From Acidimicrobiia bacterium (lineage in GTDB: Bacteria > Actinomycetota > Acidimicrobiia > Acidimicrobiales > Bin134): a stretch of DNA of 32,136 nt. Positions within the stretch are counted from its first letter, which is position 1. Each line of letters opens with the position of its first letter. Both the position numbers and the translations under genes were made by a program. Under the pieces are notes generated by a model, which saw nothing but the letters and a program-made list of their open reading frames with translations, had not been told where the DNA came from and ran no database searches. The stretch is taken from positions 1 through 32,136 of the forward strand of contig JAJEGM010000033.1 in NCBI GenBank assembly GCA_022819825.1. Reading direction: 5' to 3'. Below, in pieces: positions 16,393 to 25,374 of this stretch.

Positions 16393-17640
16393 CTAGTTCC
16401 AGGTCACGTCCAACGGCAGGTGTTCGTGACGGCGCACGAAGACGCTCTTCTCCCATCGGGGCGGGTCGTCGTCGGCCAAGGAGAACCAAGAGCTCTCTTG
16501 CAACAGCCGCTCCAAAGAGCAGAGGGTCTCCAAGCGGGCTAGCGGTGCGCCCACGCAGTGGTGGATGCCCCGACCGAAGGCCAGGTGGCTGCGGGGAATG
16601 CGGCGGTCCAACACCACCTCGTCGGGCCGGTCGTACTCGGCCGGGTCGCGGTTGGCCGACGACCACAGCAGAAAGGCGGTGGTGCCGGCCTTGAGGCTCA
16701 CGCCTCCCAGCTCGCAGTCGCGCTTGACCTGGCGGTAGTGGCCCCGGAACGGCGACTCCAGCCGCACGGCCTCCTCGATGAAGTTCTCCAAGAGGCTGTG
16801 GTCGCTCCGAATCTGCTCTTGCAGTTCAGGATCGTCGGCCAGCATTCGCACCGCATTGCCGATCAGCGACGCGGTGGACTCGCCGCCGGCGCCCAGCAGC
16901 ACCGTGAGGGTGCCGATGGCATGGGACACGTCCAGATCGCCGTTGGCCACCGCCTTGGCGCACACCCCCACCAGGTCGTCGCCCGGATCTTCGCCGGCTT
17001 CTATCAGCTTCTCGAAGAGAAAACCGCCGGCCCCGATCGTCTCTTCGGTGACGGCCGCTATGGACTCCCGGTTGATGAAACCGGCCAGGAGCAGGCCGCC
17101 GTGAAGGGCCCACTTCATCACATTGGGCCAGTCTTCATCAGGCAGCCCGATCAGCCGTCCGATAACCCGAGCCGGCACAGGATGGGCCACGGTGTAGGCC
17201 CATTCCACCCGATCCCCTTGGGAACGGGCGGCCGCAAACTGCTCGTCGATGAAAGCCTCGATCTCGGGCCGCATGGCCTCCATGCGCTTGGCCACCAGCT
17301 CGGGAAACACCACGCTGCGGTGAACGGTGTGCTCAGGCGGGTCGGCGGTGGCCAGGGTGGTCGTGCCCTCGCCGAATTGATCGGTGCGGAACAGCGCGGG
17401 TTTGCCGTCGTCATCGGTGATCAGCAGCACGTCGAGGTGATTGGAGAAGTCGTCGATCCGGCGGAGGGCATCCACAATGAGCTCGTGGGTGGCCACGAAG
17501 GCCAAATCGAGGCCTGGCACCAGCCACACTGGATGCTCTTGGCGGAGCCGCTCATAGAACGGGTAGGGATCGGCCCAAACATCCGGATCGATGACCGTCC
17601 GAGCCTCCAACGGAACGACCGAAGATGCAGCAGCGCTCAT
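16393..17640 (-). CDS. Cytochrome P450
   Basis: From ATG 17640 the protein has 415 residues, the usual length of a soluble bacterial P450. The I-helix has GAGGEST (about 250-256) for oxygen activation. The K-helix has EAVR (E290 to R293). The heme loop is FGRGIHHCVGAPLARLE, with the Cys ligand near residue 362. There is no membrane anchor. It would hydroxylate or otherwise oxidise a lipophilic substrate using outside redox partners; no ferredoxin or reductase is encoded nearby. GTG 17655 is an alternative start. The gene is divergent from the KARI-like gene across 77 bp and precedes the SDR, so oxidation followed by SDR binding or reduction of the product is a reasonable guess. Confidence 0.94.
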   Translation of the reverse strand: MSAAASSVVPLEARTVIDPDVWADPYPFYERLRQEHPVWLVPGLDLAFVATHELIVDALRRIDDFSNHLDVLLITDDDGKPALFRTDQFGEGTTTLATADPPEHTVHRSVVFPELVAKRMEAMRPEIEAFIDEQFAAARSQGDRVEWAYTVAHPVPARVIGRLIGLPDEDWPNVMKWALHGGLLLAGFINRESIAAVTEETIGAGGFLFEKLIEAGEDPGDDLVGVCAKAVANGDLDVSHAIGTLTVLLGAGGESTASLIGNAVRMLADDPELQEQIRSDHSLLENFIEEAVRLESPFRGHYRQVKRDCELGGVSLKAGTTAFLLWSSANRDPAEYDRPDEVVLDRRIPRSHLAFGRGIHHCVGAPLARLETLCSLERLLQESSWFSLADDDPPRWEKSVFVRRHEHLPLDVTWN

Positions 17641-17717
17641 GGCAAATTCTGGCACAAGTCCAGCGAAGGCGGTGGCCCGCCTCGGCTGATCGACCGCCGA
17701 TTTGGGAGAGTAGGGCG

Positions 17718-18701
17718 ATGACCGATTTCTTCTACGAGAAAGACGCTGATCTCGCCGCCCTGGCGCACCAGCAGGTGGCCGTGGTGGGCTACGGCAACCA
17801 GGGAAGGCCGTGGGCGCTCAATCTGCGCGATTCGGGGCTGTCGGTGTCGGTCCACGTGCGAGCCGACGAAACCCGCGAGCAGGCCATCGCCGACGGGTTC
17901 GACGCCGGTGACATTGCTGATGCCTCGTCGTCCGATGTCATCTGCGTGCTGATTCCCGACGATTCCATCCCCAGTTTGGGCCTCGCCCCTCGGCCCGAAG
18001 CGCTCACCATCGTGGCCAGCGGCTACACCCTGGCCTTCGACCGGTTCACCCCTGGCGGCGACATAGCCATGGTTGCCCCTCGGATGTTGGGCCCCGAAGT
18101 GCGACGCTGCTACGAGGAAGGGGTCGGGTTCATCACTGCGGTGGGGGTACACCGAGACGCCACCGGCACCGCTGAGGCCCGAATGCTGGCGGTGGCCAAG
18201 GGCATCGGCGGACTCCGCCAGGGCGCTATCGCCATGACGCCCCACCAAGAGGCGGTGCTCGACCTGGCGGTGGAGCAGTTGCTGTCGCCGGTGCTGACCC
18301 ATGTGAACACCAACTTTGTGCTGGTGATGCTGGAGCTGGGCATCCCGCTGGAGGCCATCACCACCGAGTTGTTCTACTCCGGAGAGGTGGAGCGCAATTA
18401 CCGACTACTGCGGGAGGAGGGCTTCGTGGCCCAACTAGAGCACCACTCCCCGGCCAGCCAGTACGGCCAGCTCTCGCGGCGGGGGCGGTTCGACGATGTG
18501 GACGTGGCCACCACCATGAAAGAGCTGGTGGAGGACATCACCTCAGGCCGTTTCGCCGACGAGTGGGACGCCGAGGCGGCCGCCGGAGCGCCGACATTGG
18601 CCGAGCTGCGCGACCAGCACGCCGGGGAGTTGATCAAGGCCGTCGAAGACGATCTGCGGGCCAAGCTCGGGCCCGATGCCGGCCCTGCCGCCGGGGGGTG
18701 A
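17718..18701 (+). CDS. Ketol-acid reductoisomerase-like protein (atypical IlvC paralog)
   Basis: The 327-residue protein matches the length and order of class I IlvC, the second enzyme of branched-chain amino acid synthesis. The Rossmann motif is VGYGNQGRPWALNLRDSG (23-40), followed by VLIPDD. The KARI-domain metal ligands seem kept: D182 and E186 in VLDLAVEQ, and Ser in SPASQYG (about 244-250). Two canonical residues are missing: the catalytic His of AHGF is Ser (ASGY, S101) and the Lys of VAPK is Arg (VAPR, R122). A different acyloin or keto-acid reaction, or loss of activity, is likely. ATG 17718 has GGGAG upstream. The stop overlaps the MFS start (GTGA), so the two are probably translated together. 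Confidence 0.85.
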   Translation: MTDFFYEKDADLAALAHQQVAVVGYGNQGRPWALNLRDSGLSVSVHVRADETREQAIADGFDAGDIADASSSDVICVLIPDDSIPSLGLAPRPEALTIVASGYTLAFDRFTPGGDIAMVAPRMLGPEVRRCYEEGVGFITAVGVHRDATGTAEARMLAVAKGIGGLRQGAIAMTPHQEAVLDLAVEQLLSPVLTHVNTNFVLVMLELGIPLEAITTELFYSGEVERNYRLLREEGFVAQLEHHSPASQYGQLSRRGRFDDVDVATTMKELVEDITSGRFADEWDAEAAAGAPTLAELRDQHAGELIKAVEDDLRAKLGPDAGPAAGG

Positions 18702-20164
18702 GCACCGAACCACCGCGAACCGACCGGCATCGGGGGGTGAGCACCAAGTCGCAATGGAGTGACCGGCGGCGGCGGTTTCAGGATTGGCCCCACTACCGCT
18801 GGGCGGTGCTGGGGCTCACCATGGCCGGGATCGCCTCCACCAGTTTCCCGATCACCGTGCTGTCGGCGTCGTTGCCCGAGATCGCCAACGATCTCCAGAC
18901 GTCGGAGAGCGCGGTGAGCTGGGTGCAGACTGCGCCCTTGATTGCCATGGCGGTGGGCACCCCGATCGCCGGCAAGTTCGGCGATCTGTACGGCCACCGT
19001 CGGCTGTACCTGTGGGGGTACGCCTTCGCCACTGGGTTCACGGTGTTGACTGCCGTAGCGTGGAACGTGGGCGCGCTGGTGGCGATGCGCACTCTCGGTT
19101 CGCTGATAGGGGCGGCCACGCTGCCCGCGTCCATGGCCATCATCATGACGGTGTTTGCCCGTCGGGAGCGGGCGTTGGCCTTGGGCTATTGGTCGGCGGT
19201 CACTGCCATGTCCCCGGCCATTGGAGTGGCGTTTGGCGGGTTCATGGTGGACGCCTTCGGCTGGAGGACCATCTTCTACATCCAAGCAGTGCCCTCGCTG
19301 ATCGCGCTATTGGCCGCCATCCCCCTGCTGCCCGACACTGCCCGAAAGCCCGAGGTGCGCTTCGATGTGGGCGGAGCGGTCAGCTTGGGTGTGGCGGTTA
19401 CCGGCCTGCTCATGGCCATCAACCGAGGCCCGGAATGGGGCTGGGGCCACCCGCTCGTCGTGGCTGGATTGGCGGTCAGTCCTGTGGCCCTTGCGGTGTT
19501 CGCCGCCGTCGAGCGCCAGACCGCCGACCCCCTTTTTCCATTGGAGTTCCTGGCCCGGCGCGGGTTCGTGATCCCCAACCTGGTCACATTCTTGGGCCAC
19601 ATGGCGTATATGGGCACGCTGGTGGTAGCCCCATTCATGTTGGAGCGGTCGTTTGGGATCACCGAGGTGAGCCAGATATCGGCGGCGCTCATCGCCCGGC
19701 CGGTGGGGTTCAGCGTGGGAGCGTGGTACGCCGGACGGGTGGAGTCGCGGGTAGGGGGGAGGACGATCATGATCGTCGGCGCGCTCACCATGTCAGCAGC
19801 ACTGGCCGCAACCGGGGCTTCCGTCTTGGCCGGCTGGCTGGCTGGGGTGATCGTGCTGCTGTTTGTGGCCGGCGTTGGTCAAGGGGCCATCCGGACCCCC
19901 GCGGTGGCCGGGGTGGCCAACTCTGTGGACGACGCCGATCTGGGTGTGGCCACGGGATCGTTGCAGATGATCGGCCACATCGGAGCGGCTACCGGAATAA
20001 CCATCATGATCACCGTGTTGGGTCCGAGTGACTCCTCGGAGCGGTTCTTCGCCATCTTCCTATTGGCGGCGGCCATCGCCTCGGCGTCGGCCTTCTCGGC
20101 CCGGTGGTCGCCGGGGCTGGGAACCGCTAGGTCAGCGGGGGCAGGTCGCCGAAGTCGATGGTGA
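18698..20164 (+). CDS. MFS transporter, 14-TM DHA2 (EmrB/QacA-like) family
   Basis: The 488-residue protein has about 14 hydrophobic segments. Motif A, GKFGDLYGHRRL, lies between helices 2 and 3. SAVTAMSPAIGVAFGGFMVDAFGWRTIF lies around helix 5, as in drug:H+ antiporter-2 exporters. It should export a small lipophilic compound in exchange for protons. GTG 18698 overlaps the upstream stop by four bases. A second GTG at 18737, in frame and preceded by the same bases, is a possible alternative and gives a shorter tail before the first helix. Its last 38 bases overlap the small acidic gene on the other strand. Coupling to the KARI-like gene suggests export of a related product. Confidence 0.92.
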   Translation: MSTEPPRTDRHRGVSTKSQWSDRRRRFQDWPHYRWAVLGLTMAGIASTSFPITVLSASLPEIANDLQTSESAVSWVQTAPLIAMAVGTPIAGKFGDLYGHRRLYLWGYAFATGFTVLTAVAWNVGALVAMRTLGSLIGAATLPASMAIIMTVFARRERALALGYWSAVTAMSPAIGVAFGGFMVDAFGWRTIFYIQAVPSLIALLAAIPLLPDTARKPEVRFDVGGAVSLGVAVTGLLMAINRGPEWGWGHPLVVAGLAVSPVALAVFAAVERQTADPLFPLEFLARRGFVIPNLVTFLGHMAYMGTLVVAPFMLERSFGITEVSQISAALIARPVGFSVGAWYAGRVESRVGGRTIMIVGALTMSAALAATGASVLAGWLAGVIVLLFVAGVGQGAIRTPAVAGVANSVDDADLGVATGSLQMIGHIGAATGITIMITVLGPSDSSERFFAIFLLAAAIASASAFSARWSPGLGTARSAGAGRRSRW

Positions 20165-20426
20165 AGGGCATATCGGGCTCGGGCTCGTCGTCTTCCTGCT
20201 GGATCTCCACCCGAACCTTCTCCGGCTCCAGAATCTCGCCCAAGGCCACCATGGCCGCGCCGATGGCCGAGCCGCCCGCAGAGCCGGTGACCTTTTGCAT
20301 CACCCCTTCGGGCGGCTCGTAGTCCCGCGGATCAGACCACTGGAACTCCAAATCCTCGGCTTCGCCATCACGTTTCCTGGCCGGTTCCCCGGTTGCCAGA
20401 TCCTCGGCTTCCTCCGGCTCGGGCAT
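20127..20426 (-). CDS. Small acidic protein, function unknown
   Basis: The 99-residue protein is strongly acidic at both ends (Glu/Asp-rich), with a central Gly/Ala stretch, KVTGSAGGSAIGAAMVALGE, followed by ILEPEKVRVEIQQ. No family was recognised. The central part might form one amphipathic or weakly hydrophobic helix. ATG 20426 lies 28 bases after the stop of the EF-G2-like gene on the same strand, so the two probably share a transcript. The 3' end overlaps the convergent MFS gene by 38 bases. Its reality is supported by operon position and an amino-acid composition unlike a random antisense frame, not by homology. Confidence 0.65.
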   Translation of the reverse strand: MPEPEEAEDLATGEPARKRDGEAEDLEFQWSDPRDYEPPEGVMQKVTGSAGGSAIGAAMVALGEILEPEKVRVEIQQEDDEPEPDMPFTIDFGDLPPLT

Positions 20427-20454
20427 CTGTCCAGTCTACCGATAGACCACTGAA

Positions 20455-22491
20455 TCAGGCAGTGGCTGCTTCGGGGAGGGCGCCACTGAGGATCTCGTAG
20501 GCCACCCGCTCGGCCTTGAACCGGGCCCGGCCGCCGGTGAGCGAGCGCAGCTCGATGGCATAGCGCACCAGCTCCGCCTCGGGGACGATGGCGTGGATCA
20601 CCTGTTCGCCCCACGGTCCCGCGTCAGTGCCCTGCACTTGGCCTCGGCGGGACGACAGGTCGCCCATCACGTCGCCCTGATACTCCGGGGCAACGGTGAT
20701 CTCCACCTGGGCCATGGGCTCCAGCACCACCGGGTTGGCCTGGGCGAAGGCCGCGCTGAACGCCAGCTTGCCGGCCATGTTGAAGCTGAATTCGGATGAG
20801 TCCACCGAGTGGTGCTTGCCGTCGTACAACGTGGCCTTCACATCCACGATGGGGAATCCCAGATCGCCCCCGTCGGCCATGGCGTCGCGGATGCCGGCCT
20901 CCACGGCGGGGATGTACGACCGGGGAATCGAGCCCCCGGTTATGGCGTCCACGAACTCGAAGCCGCTGCCCCGGGGCAGGGGCTCGATGCGCACATAGGC
21001 CACCCCGAACTGCCCGTGCCCGCCGGACTGCTTCTTGTGCTTGCCCTCGGCGTCCCCGTTGCCGGTGACGGTTTGGCGATAGGGGACCCGCAGGTCTTCG
21101 GTCTCCACCTCGATGCCCATGCGATCCAACCGGGCGATGGCCAGCCGGAGATGGGCTTCTCCCAGGCCCCTCAGCAGGGTCTGATGGGTTTCCTCGCTGC
21201 GCTCCAAGCGCAGCGACGGGTCTTCATCGGTGAGCCGACGCAGCCCGGTGCCCAACTTGTCCTCGGCGGCCCGGGTCTTGGGAACCAGCCCGTAGGCCAG
21301 CACCGGCTCGGGCCAGGGCTCCATCTGGACCACGGCCCGTCCAGCGTTGGTGAGGGTGTCGCCGGTGCGGGTCTGCTGGAGCTTGGTGACCCCGCCGATG
21401 TCTCCCGCGGAGATGCCGTCGACATCCTGTTGTGAGCCTCCCACCAGGCTGACCAAACCCCGCAGCCTCTCGCTGTCGCCAGAAGTGGAGTTGGTGAGGT
21501 TGTCGTCCCGGTTGATGGTGCCCGACAGCACTCGGAATAGAGATATCTGGCCCACGTAGTCGTCGCTGATGGTTTTGAACACGCAGGCGAGCTGGTCACC
21601 GTTGGGATCGCAGGCCGGCTCGGAGTCGATGTCGCTCATGGTGACGGTCATGGCCCGAGAGGTGGGCGCGGGGCCGATCTCCACCAGGAAGTTGGCCAAC
21701 CGATCCACCGCAATCGGCCCGGTAGCCGAGCCGCACACCACGGGGAATACCGATCCATCGGCCACGCCCCGCCCGAGCACCACCTCAAGCTCGGCCGGGC
21801 TGGGGACATTGCCGTCGAGGTACTGCTCCAACATGTCGTCGTCGGCCACCACGATGCCTTCCACGAGTTGCTCGTGGACCTCGGCTTCCTGATCCTCCAT
21901 CTCCTCGGGAATCTGGGTCTCTTCGGCAGCACCGCTGTCGTAGATGTAGGCCTTGTCGGTGAGCAGGTCGGCGATGCCGTGGAAGCTTGGACCCGCGCCG
22001 ATAGGCAACTCCAGTGGGGCGACTCCGGCGCCGAAGGCGTCTTGCAGTTCGGTGAGGACGCTCTCGAAGCTGGCGTGTTCCCGGTCGAGCTTGTTCACGA
22101 ACACGATGCGGGGCAGGCCGGCGTCGGCAGCTTGGCGCCAGATGGCGGTGGCCCGGTGGTCCACCCCGCTGGAGGCGTCGATCACGAATACCAGAAGATC
22201 AGCCACTTGGAGGGCGGCGTGCAGCTCGCCGGCGTAGTCGGGAGCGCCCGGCGTGTCGATCAGGTTGATCTTGTGGCCGTGCCAGTCGAAGCTGGCCAGA
22301 GCCAGCGATTGGCTGTGGGTGGCGGCCTTCTCCTCGGGGCTGAAGTCGCAAACCGTGGTGCCTTCCTCCACCCGGCCCGTGCGGTCGATGACCCCGGCCC
22401 GGTACAGCAGCGCCTCAGCCAGCGTGGTCTTTCCCGATCCCTGCGACCCCACCAGCGCGACGTTGCGGATCTTCTCCGGTGCGACAGCCAT
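20455..22491 (-). CDS. Elongation factor G-like GTPase (EF-G2 type)
   Basis: From ATG 22491, preceded by GGGGGA, the protein has 678 residues and the five-domain layout of EF-G. The G domain has G1 GSQGSGKTT (15-23), G3 DTPGAPDY (79-86) and G4 NKLD (133-136). Domain IV includes KKQSGGHGQFGVAYV, and the C-terminal domain has PEYQGDVMGDLSSRRGQVQG. It resembles the EF-G2/FusA2 paralogs of actinobacteria, not the main EF-G. In canonical EF-G the residue after DTPG is the catalytic His; here it is Ala83. GTP hydrolysis may therefore be slow or ribosome-independent. Its role is unknown in general for the group. It precedes the small acidic gene by 28 bases. Confidence 0.92.
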   Translation of the reverse strand: MAVAPEKIRNVALVGSQGSGKTTLAEALLYRAGVIDRTGRVEEGTTVCDFSPEEKAATHSQSLALASFDWHGHKINLIDTPGAPDYAGELHAALQVADLLVFVIDASSGVDHRATAIWRQAADAGLPRIVFVNKLDREHASFESVLTELQDAFGAGVAPLELPIGAGPSFHGIADLLTDKAYIYDSGAAEETQIPEEMEDQEAEVHEQLVEGIVVADDDMLEQYLDGNVPSPAELEVVLGRGVADGSVFPVVCGSATGPIAVDRLANFLVEIGPAPTSRAMTVTMSDIDSEPACDPNGDQLACVFKTISDDYVGQISLFRVLSGTINRDDNLTNSTSGDSERLRGLVSLVGGSQQDVDGISAGDIGGVTKLQQTRTGDTLTNAGRAVVQMEPWPEPVLAYGLVPKTRAAEDKLGTGLRRLTDEDPSLRLERSEETHQTLLRGLGEAHLRLAIARLDRMGIEVETEDLRVPYRQTVTGNGDAEGKHKKQSGGHGQFGVAYVRIEPLPRGSGFEFVDAITGGSIPRSYIPAVEAGIRDAMADGGDLGFPIVDVKATLYDGKHHSVDSSEFSFNMAGKLAFSAAFAQANPVVLEPMAQVEITVAPEYQGDVMGDLSSRRGQVQGTDAGPWGEQVIHAIVPEAELVRYAIELRSLTGGRARFKAERVAYEILSGALPEAATA

Positions 22492-22524
22492 TAATTTCCC
22501 CCTATGGACTATGGGTTCATACCA

Positions 22525-22546
22525 CGGTAGGCCGCTGAGCCTACCG
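22525..22546 (-). terminator. Hairpin between PPC-protein gene and EF-G2-like gene
   Basis: CGGTAGGC (22525-22532) and GCCTACCG (22539-22546) form a perfect 8-bp stem with a six-base loop, about 30 bases after the PPC-protein stop. A T-run is lacking. It probably ends or weakens transcription from the secreted-protein gene before the EF-G2-like gene. Confidence 0.65.
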
Positions 22547-22555
22547 CCCATCGCG

Positions 22556-22569
22556 AGTGGGTTCCCACT
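22556..22569 (-). other. Second small palindrome after PPC-protein gene
   Basis: AGTGGG, TT, CCCACT is a 6-bp inverted repeat with a two-base centre, seven bases after the stop at 22577. Too tight for an RNA loop as written, so it may be a protein site or part of a larger fold with the hairpin at 22525-22546. Confidence 0.4.
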
Positions 22570-22576
22570 GGGGTCG

Positions 22577-25192
22577 CTAGCCGTCTTCGTGGGCGGATTC
22601 GTCCTCCATATCTGGTTTGGGAGGCCTGGAGACTTCGATGAGGCTGCTGCGGTACCAAACGCCCTCGGCTAGGTCGGCGGGCAGGTACGCGATGTCGGGA
22701 ACGTAGGAGTCGCCGCGGAAGTCGCGGAAGCCCATCTCGACCCGCCCGTCGGCTAGGCGGCGGGCGCGGATTTGGCCGATCGGCGTGTCGTCCAAATCCA
22801 GGTCCAAGGTGAAGTACCACATGCCAACCTGTGTGTCGGCGGGCAGGTAGCGCCGCTCGGGCAGGATCTGGAAGCCGCTGGACAGCTCCACGCCATGCTC
22901 AATGCGACTGTCTTCGCCTAGCCGGGCCATAACACGCAGGGCAATCGTCGGATCGGGCTCGGGCTCTTCCTCGGGCTCGGGAAGCGCCTCCGGTTCGATC
23001 AGCTCGAGGAGCTGCTCGCTCTGGTCGAGGCCGAGGCGCTCGAGGAACCGGGAATTGGCCGCATCCACGTTCTCTACCGCGCAGAGCACGTTGTCGATGG
23101 CCACGACGTACGCGAATAGGGCAGCTCTCATCTCGGCATCGAGCTGTTCTAGGGCCTCGACGCCTTCGATGCCGGCCAGCGCCAGCGGCTCGCTGAGCGG
23201 GCTTTCTCCGGTGTCGCAGATCGGTTGGGTAGACAGCATCGCCTGGACTTCAGGATCGTCCCAGCCCAGCTCAGCAGCGCGTGCCGATGCCACGATCTCA
23301 CCAGCCGAGGCTATTGGCGCGGCGACGTGTTCGACGTAGGCGAGCTGGGCCTGGACGGCCGATGCCTCTTCGAAGGTCAAGGCTTCGCCGCTGTCAATCC
23401 GCTCCAAGAGCGCGTGCCAAGAATCTGCCAGATGCGCGTAGGTTGCTGACGCTCCGTCGGCCAGCTCGAGCACCAGATCCTCGACGGCTACCGGGCTGAT
23501 TGCCTCGCCGGCGGCCAACGTCTCGGGCAGTCCTGAAGCTTGGACCACTGCCGCATATTGAGCAGCGGCCACATTGCGTACCGCGCTCGACGAAGGGCTG
23601 TCCACCGCGACTTCTGCGGGTGATTCGGATTCCGGCAGATTCGCAATCGCCGGCCGGTGGAAGATGCCCTCAAGCAGCTGCGTGCGCACCCCGGCGGCGT
23701 ACTGGGCCTTCTCCTGAGTCTCGGCGTCGATTTCGGCTTCGGGGTCGTCCACGGAGGACACCGTGGTGACCACCGTCCCTTCTTCATCCTCACCTTCCAC
23801 GTCTTCGTCGAGTTCCGCTGAGACCGAATAGACCTGGCCGTCGACTTCCACCAGCACCGGGCCGTAGGTTGGATTGCTCAGCACCATCAGGTCGTGCCAG
23901 AGGCCGTGGAATCCGAGTTCGTCCTCGTTGCCGTCGCGGGCAATTACCGCGGTGAACACCCAGGTGGGGCCGGTTCTGTCGAATGTCACCGAGTGTGGGG
24001 CTACCTGCTCCGTCGTCGTGCTCGTTGCGCTCGCCGTTGCCTCGTTGGTGTGGTACGAGGCGCCGGCGGGCCAGAGGTTCGAGAGCACAGGGCCGATGCG
24101 GTCGAACACCCGGGGTCCGATCGCGTACAAGATGGCGTGGCTTTCCTGGTCGGGGAATTCGTCGCCGCCCGCGTTGCCGATGCGGTAGTTGATGGTCAGC
24201 GGGTCACCGGCCACCACCTCGGTGGGGATGTCGATTTCTTCGATTTTCAACAAGGGGCTGCGCTGGCTGGCCTCTTCTTCCACGATGGTGAGGGTGAGGG
24301 TGAAGTCGATCCGGGGACCCTGAAGGTCTCTGGTCCGGTAGGTGGTGGCTTCGATTCCGTAGACATCGGCCGGCAAGTACTGCTCGATGCGGGAGTTGCG
24401 GGTGCCGCCGGCGTCGTCGTTGTGGGCGACCTGGCCGGGTACCACCGAACGCAGGGCCACGATGGGGGCCACAATCAGCACCGTATCGCCGATCTCCGAA
24501 GTCAGGTCGACCCGCACCCGGGCGCCCTCGGGCAGGGTGAACACGAAGTAGTTGGACGGGTGTCCGGTAAGGAAGATCGACTGGCAGGATTCGGGGGTCC
24601 AGAAGCCCGTTACCTCGATGTCTTGATCGGGCGTCAACTCGCCCAACGCCTGCGGGGCGCAGGTGGCTACCTGGGTAACCGCCACCGTGAAGTCAGCCGC
24701 TCCCCTCACCCGGCCCGGGGTGGTGGTGGCCTCTATCAGATAGACGCCCGCCTGGAGCTCGCGCTCGATGCGAGCGTCGAGGGCGCCCACGCCGCCGTCA
24801 TCATTCTCGGTAATCCGGTTTCCGTCCTCGTCCAGCAGATAGAGGTAGGAGTCGCCTTCGGAGGAGTTCAAGTCGACTCTGATTCGTCCCGTGGCTGCAA
24901 TCTCGAACCGATAGGTGTGGGCATCGCTGTCGAGGCGGAAACGCGAATCGCAGTCCTCGGTGCTCCAGCGACCGCTCGCTTCCAGTGAGCTGCCCGGAGC
25001 GCTGTCCAGCGCTCCCAAGTCGATAACCTCGCAGCTCGGCTCTTCTTGGGTGGTTACTTCTTCTTCGCTGATCAGGACTGGCTCTTGGGCCGAGGCCGCT
25101 CCAGCCCCGCCAAAGGCCAGCACCCCGGCCAGCAGGGCGGCAACTACCCCAGCGGCTGCCCCCATCCGCCTTGTTTTCTTGGCTCGATTCAC
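22577..25192 (-). CDS. Secreted protein with two PPC-type domains
   Basis: GTG 25192 is preferred because GAGGAG lies six bases upstream. It opens with a charged n-region (NRAKKTRR), a hydrophobic core and ASA before Gln36, a clear Sec signal peptide. ATG 25213 in the same frame is an alternative with a poor ribosome site. Two beta-sandwich domains of the bacterial pre-peptidase C-terminal (PPC) kind follow. The first, at about 85-175, has [20 protein letters not shown] and [10 protein letters not shown]. The second, at about 195-305, has [20 protein letters not shown]. An Ig-like stretch, a long Ala/Glu-rich helical region and a charged C-terminal part with [15 protein letters not shown] complete the 871 residues. 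No protease domain or LPXTG anchor is seen. Cys pairs flank each PPC domain. It is probably extracellular; function unknown. Confidence 0.8.
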   Translation of the reverse strand: MNRAKKTRRMGAAAGVVAALLAGVLAFGGAGAASAQEPVLISEEEVTTQEEPSCEVIDLGALDSAPGSSLEASGRWSTEDCDSRFRLDSDAHTYRFEIAATGRIRVDLNSSEGDSYLYLLDEDGNRITENDDGGVGALDARIERELQAGVYLIEATTTPGRVRGAADFTVAVTQVATCAPQALGELTPDQDIEVTGFWTPESCQSIFLTGHPSNYFVFTLPEGARVRVDLTSEIGDTVLIVAPIVALRSVVPGQVAHNDDAGGTRNSRIEQYLPADVYGIEATTYRTRDLQGPRIDFTLTLTIVEEEASQRSPLLKIEEIDIPTEVVAGDPLTINYRIGNAGGDEFPDQESHAILYAIGPRVFDRIGPVLSNLWPAGASYHTNEATASATSTTTEQVAPHSVTFDRTGPTWVFTAVIARDGNEDELGFHGLWHDLMVLSNPTYGPVLVEVDGQVYSVSAELDEDVEGEDEEGTVVTTVSSVDDPEAEIDAETQEKAQYAAGVRTQLLEGIFHRPAIANLPESESPAEVAVDSPSSSAVRNVAAAQYAAVVQASGLPETLAAGEAISPVAVEDLVLELADGASATYAHLADSWHALLERIDSGEALTFEEASAVQAQLAYVEHVAAPIASAGEIVASARAAELGWDDPEVQAMLSTQPICDTGESPLSEPLALAGIEGVEALEQLDAEMRAALFAYVVAIDNVLCAVENVDAANSRFLERLGLDQSEQLLELIEPEALPEPEEEPEPDPTIALRVMARLGEDSRIEHGVELSSGFQILPERRYLPADTQVGMWYFTLDLDLDDTPIGQIRARRLADGRVEMGFRDFRGDSYVPDIAYLPADLAEGVWYRSSLIEVSRPPKPDMEDESAHEDG

Positions 25193-25361
25193 CTCGTACT
25201 CCTCATCAGGCATTGCCCGTAGACGACAGTCTTCGATTGAGACGCGACGGCAAGACTATTCAGTATCAAGGCAGCCAAACGACCTCAGCAGCTTGTTCAT
25301 ACTGGTTGGGTCTTCATGCAGGCCGGTTCGGCAACCGGAGGGGATTGCCTGCGGCAGCCTC

Positions 25362-25367
25362 TACACT
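25362..25367 (+). promoter_or_regulatory. -10-like box for msrA
   Basis: TACACT fits TANNNT and ends seven bases before ATG 25375, so transcription would begin at or next to the start codon. No convincing -35 box lies at the right distance. It supports ATG 25375 over more upstream starts in the same frame. Confidence 0.45.
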
Positions 25368-25374
25368 TCGGGGC

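Noticed and set aside
16558..17721. Forward open frame of 387 codons antisense to the P450
   Set aside because: The heme-loop and I-helix motifs on the other strand are decisive.
18398..19285. Reverse-strand open frame of 295 codons across the KARI-like/MFS junction
   Set aside because: His/Arg/Gly-rich shadow spanning two real forward genes.
23894..24988. Forward open frame of 364 codons inside the secreted PPC protein gene
   Set aside because: The reverse strand has a signal peptide, a ribosome site and PPC motifs; the forward frame is Gly/Val-rich without motifs.
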